From assembly GCA_041639705.1 (NCBI GenBank), contig JBEQBT010000215.1, positions 1 to 5,971 of the forward strand: a DNA stretch of 5,971 nucleotides. Reading direction: 5' to 3'. Both the position numbers and the translations under genes were made by a program. The notes below the pieces were generated by a model. It did not search any database. It saw only the letters and a program-made list of their open reading frames with translations, and was not told where the DNA came from. Below are positions 1-4,621 of the stretch, piece after piece (position 1 is the stretch's first letter; each line of letters opens with the position of its first letter). The stretch is from JARDZI01 sp041639705 (GTDB lineage Bacteria > Bacillota > Clostridia > Clostridiales > Caloramatoraceae).

Positions 1-31
1 TCCATTATATATTTCTCAACCTAATACCATT

Positions 32-84
32 ATAATACTAGTATTATTTAAAGTCAATACTAATATGATATTAGTATTATACTA
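32..84. promoter_or_regulatory. Cluster of ATACTA palindromes (candidate protein-binding site)
   Basis: Seen: a perfect 16-bp palindrome at 32-47 (centre ACTAGT) and an inverted repeat with 11-bp arms, AATACTAATAT (56-66) and ATATTAGTATT (68-78), around a single G. The core ATACTA occurs in direct orientation at 35, 57 and 79, exactly 22 bp apart, and as TAGTAT at 39 and 72. The last copy overlaps the stop codon of the 82-588 gene. The same core with 21-bp spacing recurs at 3876-3967. Inferred: operator or centromere-like sites for a dimeric DNA-binding protein. The palindromes could also act as a weak terminator for the 168-residue gene, but no U-rich tail supports that. Confidence 0.5.
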
Positions 85-588
85 ACAAACATCAAACATT
101 TTATAGTAATCATCCATATCATTTACGATTAGAGGGTTGTTTGGTAAATTCCAGTTCATGTCATGCCAGAGCTGCCATGATTCTTGATCACCAATCCAGT
201 CGTAGTAAAAGTCCATACAGCAATCAGCATTAGAGAAATGTATATTGACTATGTTTATGAGTGATGGTTTCTTACCTTCGTATTCATAATCAAAATATAG
301 TATCGTTCCATCTTGGTATTTTATAGTATATATTTCTTCTTCATCTACAAATTGCCAATACCTTTCATCTTTTATTGCTTCTTCCCATGATTCAATACTA
401 TATTTTAAGGATTGTTTTAAATCTTTCTTGTAAATAGCTTGCTTATCTTGCTTTAAGGTATTTTTGTATTGTTTACACCATTGTTGTTTATTTAACTTAC
501 TTTTCATGTATTTAGGTTCAATATAAGTGTAATAATCATTATTTGTAACCTGCAAACCTGTAAGTAATTCAAACTCATATTTCAACAT
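82..588 (-). CDS. Unknown 168-residue protein with acidic C-terminal two thirds
   Basis: The start is supported by AGGGAGG (597-603) eight bases before ATG; the gene ends in TAG. I do not recognise the family with confidence. Residues about 9-42 (LTG..VT...Y..IE..YM...L.K..WCK) resemble a small domain of unknown function that I associate with phage and plasmid proteins; this is an impression only. Residues 1-65 are rich in lysine, while 66-168 are rich in Asp, Glu, Tyr and Trp with few basic residues. There is no signal peptide or membrane segment. It is the first gene after leader copy 1, and the other two copies precede radC and a DNA methyltransferase. That context, with the acidic C-terminal part, suggests a DNA-mimic or antirestriction role. 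This is inference only: it does not look like ArdA. Confidence 0.85.
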   Translation of the reverse strand: MLKYEFELLTGLQVTNNDYYTYIEPKYMKSKLNKQQWCKQYKNTLKQDKQAIYKKDLKQSLKYSIESWEEAIKDERYWQFVDEEEIYTIKYQDGTILYFDYEYEGKKPSLINIVNIHFSNADCCMDFYYDWIGDQESWQLWHDMNWNLPNNPLIVNDMDDYYKMFDVC

Positions 589-650
589 AATTATAACCTC
601 CCTACTCTTTTTATGACCCTAGCAACCCTTCTTATATAAAAAATTGTGAA

Positions 651-814
651 TGCCCTTTGGTGAGAAAAAACATTTACATGTGTAGGCGTAGATAAGGGCA
701 TACAGAGGGATAAATTGAACTGCATATAAGGAATACCTCTTATGCTCGCTATGGGCTTTAGCCTTTACCCTTATCGGAGATGGAACATGTGGTATAATGT
801 TTTAGCAAAGGGCA
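651..814 (-). ncRNA. radC-motif structured element, copy 1 (leader of the 82-588 gene)
   Basis: One of three related elements. Helices in plus coordinates: P1 TGCCCTTTG 651-659 with CAAAGGGCA 806-814; P2a AAAACATT 667-674 with AATGTTTT 796-803; P2b ACATGT 676-681 with 785-790; P3 GATAAGGG 691-698 with CCCTTATC 768-775. Inside P3 are a GGCTAAAGCC mini-hairpin (minus sense) and a GCATAAG/CTTATATGC stem around 722-745. It lies between a terminator and a gene start, the usual place of the comparatively predicted 'radC RNA motif', which occurs before radC, methyltransferase and antirestriction genes. Naming rests on this context and remembered descriptions, not on a covariance-model hit. If it is an RNA leader, a weak promoter may lie at 819-847 (TTTTAT, 17 bp, TAATTA, minus sense). 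Confidence 0.75.
790..798 (+). promoter_or_regulatory. Conserved extended -10 box (TGGTATAAT) in leader copy 1
   Basis: TGG plus TATAAT lies in the 3' arm of the folded element. Its AAT end is paired in P2a, while GGTAT (791-795) is bulged opposite a single T (675). No good -35 is seen (CTTATC at 770-775, 17-bp spacing). In duplex DNA it would fire towards the terminator at 852-876. In a folded plus single strand it would fire through P1 into the minus-strand gene. Promoter activity is inferred. Confidence 0.4.
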
Positions 815-848
815 CTAGTAATTAATTAAAATTATTTTTAAATAAAAC

Positions 849-876
849 AAAAAAAGTGTCCCCCGGGGACACTTTT
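849..876 (-). terminator. Intrinsic terminator after the radC-HTH operon
   Basis: An inverted repeat, GTGTCCCC/GGGGACAC extended by A/T pairs, spans 852-876. On the minus strand it is followed by a run of seven T and then GTTTT, so it best terminates leftward transcription from the 916-1464 gene. It also has four T on the plus side and could work both ways. The same stem is present beside all three leader copies. Confidence 0.85.
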
Positions 877-915
877 CCTTTATTCCAATCTTGATCTACA
901 AATTTAAATATACCT

Positions 916-1464
916 TTATTCCTTAAAATTATTATCAGTGCTTTTATTTACTATATATTCAGCTTCACGATCATAACCACCTATAAATTTTTCTTCTGGT
1001 TCAGGATAATAAATCTTAGTTTGCCATAGCCCTTTTTTTATCATATATTTTTCTACTTCATCTGCACTAAATAACCATGTTACCCCTCGCTGCTCTCCTT
1101 TAATATTTTCACGCTTAGCTTCAGCTGTAATATATTGCACACTATATCCTGTTAGTTTTGCTAAGTCAGCAGCTATATAAACACCTGCACTAATACCAAA
1201 TCTTACTTTTAATATAGCCTTACCTATTTCAGTATCTAAAAAATTTAATGGTACTAACAATTCACTTAAGGAAATATTAATACTAAATATACCTCTCAGA
1301 ATCTTATTTACTGTAGTTCTTATATAATCAAAATCTATATTGTCCTCTAGTTCTCCTGATGCAGCTCTATAAAGAATATCAAAATCATTCATGTCTAAAT
1401 TCATGACTTCAATATTTAAGTTGTTAACCTGGTTGTAGTATTTATCTTTATTAATGTTTAACAT
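916..1464 (-). CDS. Excisionase/MerR-type helix-turn-helix DNA-binding protein
   Basis: A 182-residue protein with TGGAGG (1471-1476) six bases before ATG. Residues about 96-143 read YIAADLAKLTGYSVQYITAEA, then a basic turn (KRENIKGEQRG), then TWLFSADEVEKYMIKKG. This is the layout of the small winged-helix 'HTH_17/excisionase' DNA-binding domain: helix-turn-helix, a wing, then a helix with a .F...EVE.Y pattern. Residues 1-90 look helical and match nothing I recognise; the tail (150-182) is polar. It lies 135 bp downstream of radC on the same strand and ends just before a terminator, so it is probably the second gene of the leader-copy-2 operon. It is likely a regulator or accessory DNA-binding factor of the element; target unknown. 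Confidence 0.85.
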   Translation of the reverse strand: MLNINKDKYYNQVNNLNIEVMNLDMNDFDILYRAASGELEDNIDFDYIRTTVNKILRGIFSINISLSELLVPLNFLDTEIGKAILKVRFGISAGVYIAADLAKLTGYSVQYITAEAKRENIKGEQRGVTWLFSADEVEKYMIKKGLWQTKIYYPEPEEKFIGGYDREAEYIVNKSTDNNFKE

Positions 1465-1562
1465 AAAGATCCTCCAATCTTTTATTTACTTTCTATTTAT
1501 AAAAATTGTATCCTTCAATTAAATCATTACCAGAAACTTCAACTACTTTTAAATTTTATATT

Positions 1563-1614
1563 AAAGGGACTTGGGATAATCCCCCCAAAGGGGGGGATTT
1601 TATAAAATCCCTTT
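1563..1614. repeat. Nested palindromes at the 3' end of radC
   Basis: Three inverted repeats are nested: AAAGGGA (1563-1569) with TCCCTTT (1608-1614); AATCCCCCC (1578-1586) with GGGGGGATT (1591-1599); and an 18-bp perfect palindrome of GGGATTTTA and TAAAATCCC (1594-1611) that contains the radC stop codon. The plus strand ends in TTTTTCC, so it could act as a rightward terminator. The minus strand has no U tract after it, so it looks more like an attenuator, an mRNA-protecting hairpin or a small inserted palindrome than a radC terminator. Confidence 0.55.
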
Positions 1615-2043
1615 TTCCTTCAAGCTTATGTATTCGCCATCATAATTTACTATTAAGTGGTCTAGCAATTCTATACCAACCAATTGTCCTGTTTGTGCTA
1701 ACCTTCTTGTTATATTTATATCTTCTTGACTTGCTGTGCAATTTCCAGATGGATGATTATGTCCGATTATTATTGAAGCCGCATTTGCTAATATAGCAAC
1801 CTTAAATACTTCCCTGGGATGAACAACACTTGCATTTAAGCTACCTATACTTGCAATCTCTACACATGATATTTTATTTTTAGTATTTAAGCATAATGTA
1901 ACTAAATGTTCCCTATCCTTTTGACCTATTAAGGTACTTATAACTTTAGCTACATCCTCAGGTGATGATAAGGGATTAGGATACTCAACCATTAATGATT
2001 TTTCCTTGACCATTTGAAGAGATACAATTTGAATTCTTTTCAT
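1600..2043 (-). CDS. radC: Stand-alone RadC-type JAB/MPN domain protein
   Basis: The product has 147 residues. I start at ATG 2043 because AGGAGG (2051-2056) is seven bases upstream; an in-frame ATG at 2073 lies before this site and would have none. The JAMM metalloprotease-like signature is complete: Glu45 in DREHL, then His95-Asn-His97-Pro-Ser-Gly, Ser105 and Asp108. SIGSLNAS (65-72) and HPREVFK (75-81) are typical of RadC. Chromosomal RadC is about 220 residues with an N-terminal helix-hairpin-helix region; that region is absent, as is usual for plasmid and phage copies. The old DNA-repair label is doubtful, since the original radC mutation was reassigned, and the real substrate is unknown. 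It is first in an operon led by structured copy 2, with the HTH gene behind it. Confidence 0.95.
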   Translation of the reverse strand: MKRIQIVSLQMVKEKSLMVEYPNPLSSPEDVAKVISTLIGQKDREHLVTLCLNTKNKISCVEIASIGSLNASVVHPREVFKVAILANAASIIIGHNHPSGNCTASQEDINITRRLAQTGQLVGIELLDHLIVNYDGEYISLKEKGIL

Positions 2044-2181
2044 TAGGTTACCTCCTGTAAATAATTTTAGCATAATAGTTTAAAATAAACAACAATTATA
2101 TTGAAAATCATAAACTACTATTTAGTTTATAAACCTTATTACCAAGACCCTAACTAACCTCCTTACATAAAAATTTGTGAT

Positions 2182-2346
2182 TGCCCTTTGGCGAGAAAAA
2201 AACATTTACATGCGTAGACGTAGATAAGGGCATAGAGAGGGATAAATTGAGCTGCATATAAGGAATACTACTTATGCTCGATATGGGCTTTAGCCTTTAC
2301 CCTTATCGGAGGTGGAGCATGTGATATAATGTTTTAGCAAAGGGCA
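2182..2346 (-). ncRNA. radC-motif structured element, copy 2 (leader of radC)
   Basis: Helices in plus coordinates: P1 TGCCCTTTG 2182-2190 with CAAAGGGCA 2338-2346; P2a 2199-2206 with 2328-2335; P2b ACATGC 2208-2213 with GCATGT 2317-2322; P3 GATAAGGG 2223-2230 with CCCTTATC 2300-2307. In P2b the T-A pair of copy 1 is replaced by C-G, a compensatory change. This copy stands before radC, the gene that gave the motif its name. About 120 bases separate it from the radC start, more than in the other copies. A weak minus promoter (TTTTAT, 17 bp, TAATTT) may sit between it and the terminator. Confidence 0.8.
2322..2330 (+). promoter_or_regulatory. Conserved extended -10 box (TGATATAAT) in leader copy 2
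   Basis: TGA plus TATAAT is placed as in copy 1: the TG closes P2b, TAT is bulged and AAT is paired in P2a. The n base differs from copies 1 and 3 (A instead of G) while TG and TATAAT are kept. Use as a promoter on folded single-stranded DNA is inferred. Confidence 0.4.
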
Positions 2347-2380
2347 CTAGAAATTAACTAAAATCATCTTTAAATAAAAC

Positions 2381-2408
2381 AAAAAAAGTGTCCCCGGGGG
2401 ACACTTTT
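2381..2408 (-). terminator. Intrinsic terminator after the 56-residue ORF
   Basis: The GTGTCCCC/GGGGACAC stem, extended by A/T pairs, spans 2384-2408. A run of seven T follows it on the minus strand. It lies about 30 bases after the stop at 2439 and separates that gene from leader copy 2. Confidence 0.85.
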
Positions 2409-2438
2409 CCTTTAATGAAATTCATTTATGTATATATT

Positions 2439-2609
2439 TTAATCAAACATCTTAGCTTTAGCTTGTTTTTGACCCAGTGAATAAGATTGCTGTAATATAC
2501 TAACCTTAACCTTGGATTCTACTAATAATCTTGTATACCCAACTTTATCATTTTTATATCCACATATTCTTGCTTTCTCTATTGCTAAATATCTTTTAGA
2601 TATTTTCAA
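2439..2609 (-). CDS. Small basic protein, unknown (TTG start)
   Basis: The proposed product has 56 residues, beginning MKISKRYLAIEKARICGY and ending in KQAKAKMFD. I choose TTG at 2609 because AGGAGGG is seven bases upstream. An in-frame ATG at 2639 would put that site inside the coding region and has no site of its own. The protein is rich in Lys and Arg, soluble and without a recognisable motif. It ends about 30 bases before a terminator. It follows the coiled-coil gene after a 206-base gap that contains a long hairpin, so it may be translated from the same transcript or from a separate one. No function can be given. Confidence 0.6.
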   Translation of the reverse strand: MKISKRYLAIEKARICGYKNDKVGYTRLLVESKVKVSILQQSYSLGQKQAKAKMFD

Positions 2610-2671
2610 TAAACATCCCTCCTGAATACTATGATCCATAATTTAAAGACCTAATAGAATTGCCCTGATAT

Positions 2672-2814
2672 GCAGCCCAGCAGGTATCCGTTGATAGCAA
2701 AGATTTATTACAGCCTGTTAGTAGAAAAGATTTGAAGGGTACGAAAAATCCTTTTATACTTACAGGCCGTTATAAGAATCGAAGCGTAAATCAATGGATG
2801 CTGGAAGTTGCTGC
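2672..2814. other. Long imperfect hairpin between the coiled-coil gene and the small ORF
   Basis: The arms pair over most of their length (plus coordinates): GCAGC 2672-2676 with GCTGC 2810-2814; CCAGCA 2677-2682 with TGCTGG 2799-2804; TCCGTTGAT 2687-2695 with ATCAATGGA 2790-2798 (one G-T); GC 2697-2698 with GC 2784-2785; GATT 2702-2705 with AATC 2777-2780; CAGCCTGTTAGT 2711-2722 with ACTTACAGGCCG 2758-2769 (two mismatches); AAAAGATTT 2725-2733 with AAATCCTTTT 2746-2755 (one bulge). The loop is GAAGGGTACGAA. The outer arm ends one base before the coiled-coil stop codon. It has no U-rich tail, so it is not an ordinary terminator. It could be a structured RNA, a single-strand initiation site or a transposon-like palindrome. 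It looks richer in G+C than its surroundings. Confidence 0.65.
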
Positions 2815-2815
2815 C

Positions 2816-3802
2816 CTACTTTAACTCTTTAACTTTAGCTTTAGCTTTTTTATTTTGAGAAATCTGCTTTTTCAGAAGCTCTTGCTCTTCAACCAACTCA
2901 AAATTCTTATGCTTTTCATTCATCAATTCTTCACGCAATTTTAAGACCTCAATTTTACTATTATAATCAAGTTCTTTCTTAAGCAGCTCAATCTTCTTTT
3001 CGTAATCAAAATTAATTTTATCCTGAAGCTCCTGCATTTCTTTTAACTTTAATTCATTAAACTTATCCAACCTATTTTCTAATTCGGAAATATCTTTATT
3101 TTTTCTAATGTTTAAGCCTGTATAATCCTGTTCAAGCCCTTTTATTTTTTCATAACATTTAGACAACAATTCTTCCTTATCATCTAAAAGCCCATTTCCT
3201 CTAAGAACATCTTTTCTTAAATTTTCAATAATTTTTTCCTGATCAGCAGCCTTACTACACAATTCTTTAAGTTCATCAATTTTTTTCAACTGCTCTGCAT
3301 TTTCAAGTTTAGATGTATTTAATTCTTCAAATTTAAACTTTAATTTTTCGTTTAATTCAGTAATTTTATTATCCGTAGTTTCTTTATAGGTTAAAAATAC
3401 TTTATTATTATCCTCTAAAACTTTTAATTTTTCTTGTAAATCAGTATTTTTAGAAGTTTCAGCATCAAGATTACTTTTCAAATTATTCAAGGTTAATTCT
3501 AAATTTTTTTTATTAGCAATCACTGTATTTTGAGCTTTAGAAGTAATTCCTTTAAAAAGCTCTATCACATTCATAAGGTTATCAGTAATAAGCTGCACAT
3601 CAGCTTTTACAGGTAAGGCATCCTCATTAGCATCTTCTCTTGAATCTCTTAAAAAATGAACAAAAATCTGTTCAAATAACTTAGTTTGTGAAATATTCTT
3701 TTCCTCGCAAAGATCTTTAAAACGATTTTCGATCCAATCATCAGGTCGAATTGCCCCTAAACCTGGCTTTTGTTTTTTAGAAGCCACATAATTTGAATCC
3801 AT
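2816..3802 (-). CDS. Ribbon-helix-helix-like N-terminus plus long coiled coil (KfrA/partition-like plasmid protein)
   Basis: The product has 328 residues. AGGAGG (3810-3815) is separated from ATG by seven T. Residues about 17-52 (AIRPDDWIENRFKDLCEEKN, then ISQTKLFEQIFVHFLRD) have the strand-helix-turn-helix pattern of a ribbon-helix-helix DNA-binding fold. After a polar linker, residues about 95-325 are an almost unbroken coiled coil rich in Lys, Glu, Leu and Asn, ending in KAKAKVKELK. A small N-terminal DNA-binding domain plus a long coiled coil is the plan of plasmid KfrA proteins, which bind their own promoter and aid segregation; KfrA uses a different DNA-binding fold, so this is an analogy. 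ATACTA repeats lie just upstream of its promoter and could be its binding sites. Autoregulation or a partition role is inferred. Confidence 0.85.
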   Translation of the reverse strand: MDSNYVASKKQKPGLGAIRPDDWIENRFKDLCEEKNISQTKLFEQIFVHFLRDSREDANEDALPVKADVQLITDNLMNVIELFKGITSKAQNTVIANKKNLELTLNNLKSNLDAETSKNTDLQEKLKVLEDNNKVFLTYKETTDNKITELNEKLKFKFEELNTSKLENAEQLKKIDELKELCSKAADQEKIIENLRKDVLRGNGLLDDKEELLSKCYEKIKGLEQDYTGLNIRKNKDISELENRLDKFNELKLKEMQELQDKINFDYEKKIELLKKELDYNSKIEVLKLREELMNEKHKNFELVEEQELLKKQISQNKKAKAKVKELK

Positions 3803-3831
3803 AAAAAAACCTCCTAAAACTTATTAACCAT

Positions 3832-3860
3832 ATTATAACACTAAAAATTTAGAAAGTAAA
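3832..3860 (-). promoter_or_regulatory. Promoter of the coiled-coil gene
   Basis: On the minus strand TTTACT (3855-3860) and a perfect TATAAT (3832-3837) are separated by 17 bp. The start codon is about 30 bases downstream of the -10 box, with AGGAGG between. The ATACTA repeats begin 16 bp upstream of the -35 box, a position suited to regulation by a bound protein. Confidence 0.7.
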
Positions 3861-3875
3861 CTAAAATATAAAAAC

Positions 3876-3967
3876 AGTATACTATAATATGCGTAGTATA
3901 TTATAGTATACTTAAAAATAAAGCATACTAAATTCATAAATAAGCATACTATCGTTAAATATACACT
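3876..3967. promoter_or_regulatory. ATACTA repeat field with 37-bp inverted repeat (operator or centromere-like)
   Basis: A perfect inverted repeat has 15-bp arms, AGTATACTATAATAT (3876-3890) and its complement (3898-3912), around GCGTAGT. Direct repeats AAGCATACTA follow at 3921-3930 and 3942-3951. A weaker copy, ATACACTA, lies at about 3960-3967. Cores start at 3879, 3895 (reverse), 3904 (reverse), 3925 and 3946; the last three are 21 bp apart, two helical turns. The same core clusters at 32-84. The site is next to the promoter of a likely ribbon-helix-helix protein, a family whose dimers bind such arrays, for example ParR/parC-type sites. The left arm also contains TATAAT, so a divergent rightward promoter is possible. 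Confidence 0.6.
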
Positions 3968-4009
3968 ATTTCCCTCTCTCCACAGGGGAATACCAAGATA
4001 AATTGCACC

Positions 4010-4057
4010 AAAAACCAGCCCTAGCACTAACAAAATCACAAAAAAGCAGGGCTTTTT
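4010..4057. terminator. Bidirectional intrinsic terminator
   Basis: AGCCCT (4017-4022) pairs with AGGGCT (4048-4053), extended by GC (4024-4025) with GC (4046-4047) around a 20-base A-rich loop. On the plus strand the stem runs straight into TTTTT, a good tail. On the minus strand it is followed by GGTTTTT. It could end a short rightward RNA from the repeat field, or a leftward RNA that carries the 4069-4204 structure. Confidence 0.6.
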
Positions 4058-4068
4058 ATCATTAAACA

Positions 4069-4204
4069 GCTGCCAGCACCTTAGAACAGAGTTTACAGGC
4101 TTTAGCTGAGTGTCTAATCCGACTGTATGGAGGTAATGGCACGAAGGAACCCAACGGGCTTAGCCTGTAAATTATGTGTCCCGACGGGCTTAGGTGGTGG
4201 CAGC
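4069..4204. ncRNA. Candidate structured RNA or single-stranded DNA element, class unknown
   Basis: The outer arms GCTGCCAGCACCTTAG (4069-4084) and CTTAGGTGGTGGCAGC (4189-4204) pair over 16 bp with two mismatches. Inside, TTTACAGGCT (4092-4101) pairs perfectly with AGCCTGTAAA (4162-4171). CCCAACGGG (about 4150-4158) and CCCGACGGG (4180-4188) are near-identical mini-hairpins. It lies between terminators at 4252-4274 and 4010-4057, so it could be a self-contained leftward transcript. The plus strand also reads in frame ALAECLIRLYGGNGTKEPNG before a stop, which, with the repeated hairpins, reminds me of the guide-RNA region at the end of IS200/IS605 tnpB genes; no tnpB precedes it, so this is weak. 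A 62-residue minus frame across it is rejected as coding. Strand and class are undecided. Confidence 0.55.
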
Positions 4205-4251
4205 AAGCACCCCAGTAAATATTTACCATATTAACTTCAAAAATAATCAAT

Positions 4252-4274
4252 AAAAAAAGGACCTCTGCGGTCCT
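4252..4274 (-). terminator. Intrinsic terminator after the methyltransferase operon
   Basis: On the minus strand AGGACC and GGTCCT form a 6-bp stem with a five-base loop, followed by seven T. It lies 24 bases after the stop of the 89-residue gene at 4298. Confidence 0.9.
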
Positions 4275-4297
4275 CTATAGATATAATAACTATTATA

Positions 4298-4567
4298 CTA
4301 ATCATCTTCATTATCACCTATATAATTAGGAGCATAATTTGTGTATATGACTACGTCAAATCCTTCATTATCTAAAAGTACATCTGCAACTTCTTCTCGT
4401 TGAAGTAGCACATCAACTATTTTACTCTTTAAGTCCTGTTCTATAATAATAGAAAATTTCTCTTCTATTCCTGAGTATTCAACTACATACTGGAACCCAC
4501 TAAGTATACTTTCCTCCTGAACTTGCTTAATAATGTAATCAGCTATCAAATTTAATATATTAACCAT
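4298..4567 (-). CDS. Small, very acidic protein, unknown
   Basis: The product has 89 residues. AGGAGG (4576-4581) lies eight bases before ATG. Asp and Glu far outnumber Lys and Arg, and the protein ends in the acidic tail GDNEDD. There is no membrane segment or signal peptide, and I recognise no family. The predicted pattern is an N-terminal helix (about 4-18) and then alternating strands and helices. It starts 42 bases after the methyltransferase stop and is followed by a terminator, so it is almost certainly the second gene of that operon. A small acidic protein beside an orphan methyltransferase on a mobile element could be a DNA mimic or antirestriction factor, but only charge and context suggest this. 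Confidence 0.8.
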   Translation of the reverse strand: MVNILNLIADYIIKQVQEESILSGFQYVVEYSGIEEKFSIIIEQDLKSKIVDVLLQREEVADVLLDNEGFDVVIYTNYAPNYIGDNEDD

Positions 4568-4599
4568 TGTTTTATCCTCCTAAATTTATATTTTAAATA

Positions 4600-4621
4600 C
4601 AAGGAGCTGTTAAGCCCCTTG
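4600..4621 (-). other. Hairpin over the methyltransferase stop codon
   Basis: On the minus strand CAAGGGGC and GCTCCTTG form an 8-bp stem with one G-U pair and a TTAACA loop that holds the TAA stop. An A/T-rich stretch without a clear U run follows, so it is more likely an attenuator or mRNA-stability hairpin between the two genes than a full terminator. Confidence 0.4.

Noticed and set aside
651..814. Known metabolite riboswitch (c-di-GMP, cobalamin, SAM, guanidine or T-box type)
   Set aside because: I looked for the conserved core sequences I know of these classes and found none. The gene context is DNA modification, not metabolism.
1506..1796. 96-residue plus-strand frame opposite radC
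   Set aside because: It is antisense to a confidently identified radC, has no ribosome binding site and crosses the palindrome cluster.
2672..2814. tRNA gene or integron attC site in the long hairpin
   Set aside because: There is no cloverleaf or T-loop GGTTCRANTCC sequence, and the arm ends do not match the attC core boxes (RYYYAAC/GTTRRRY).
2669..2824. A 51-codon plus-strand frame with protein-like reading (KGTKNPFILTGRYKNRSVNQ, ending before TAA)
   Set aside because: It has no start codon with a ribosome binding site, is closed upstream by TGA, overlaps the end of the coiled-coil gene and coincides with the arms of a long hairpin. A truncated gene remnant cannot be excluded.
3833..4039. 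Hydrophobic 68-residue minus-strand frame
   Set aside because: It starts with GTG without a ribosome binding site and runs through the terminator, the repeat field and the promoter of the coiled-coil gene. The hydrophobic residues come from T-rich DNA.
4062..4250. 62-residue minus-strand frame across the structured element at 4069-4204
   Set aside because: The frame has no good ribosome binding site, and its Cys/His/Ser/Pro-rich composition follows from the paired arms. The DNA structure explains it better than coding.
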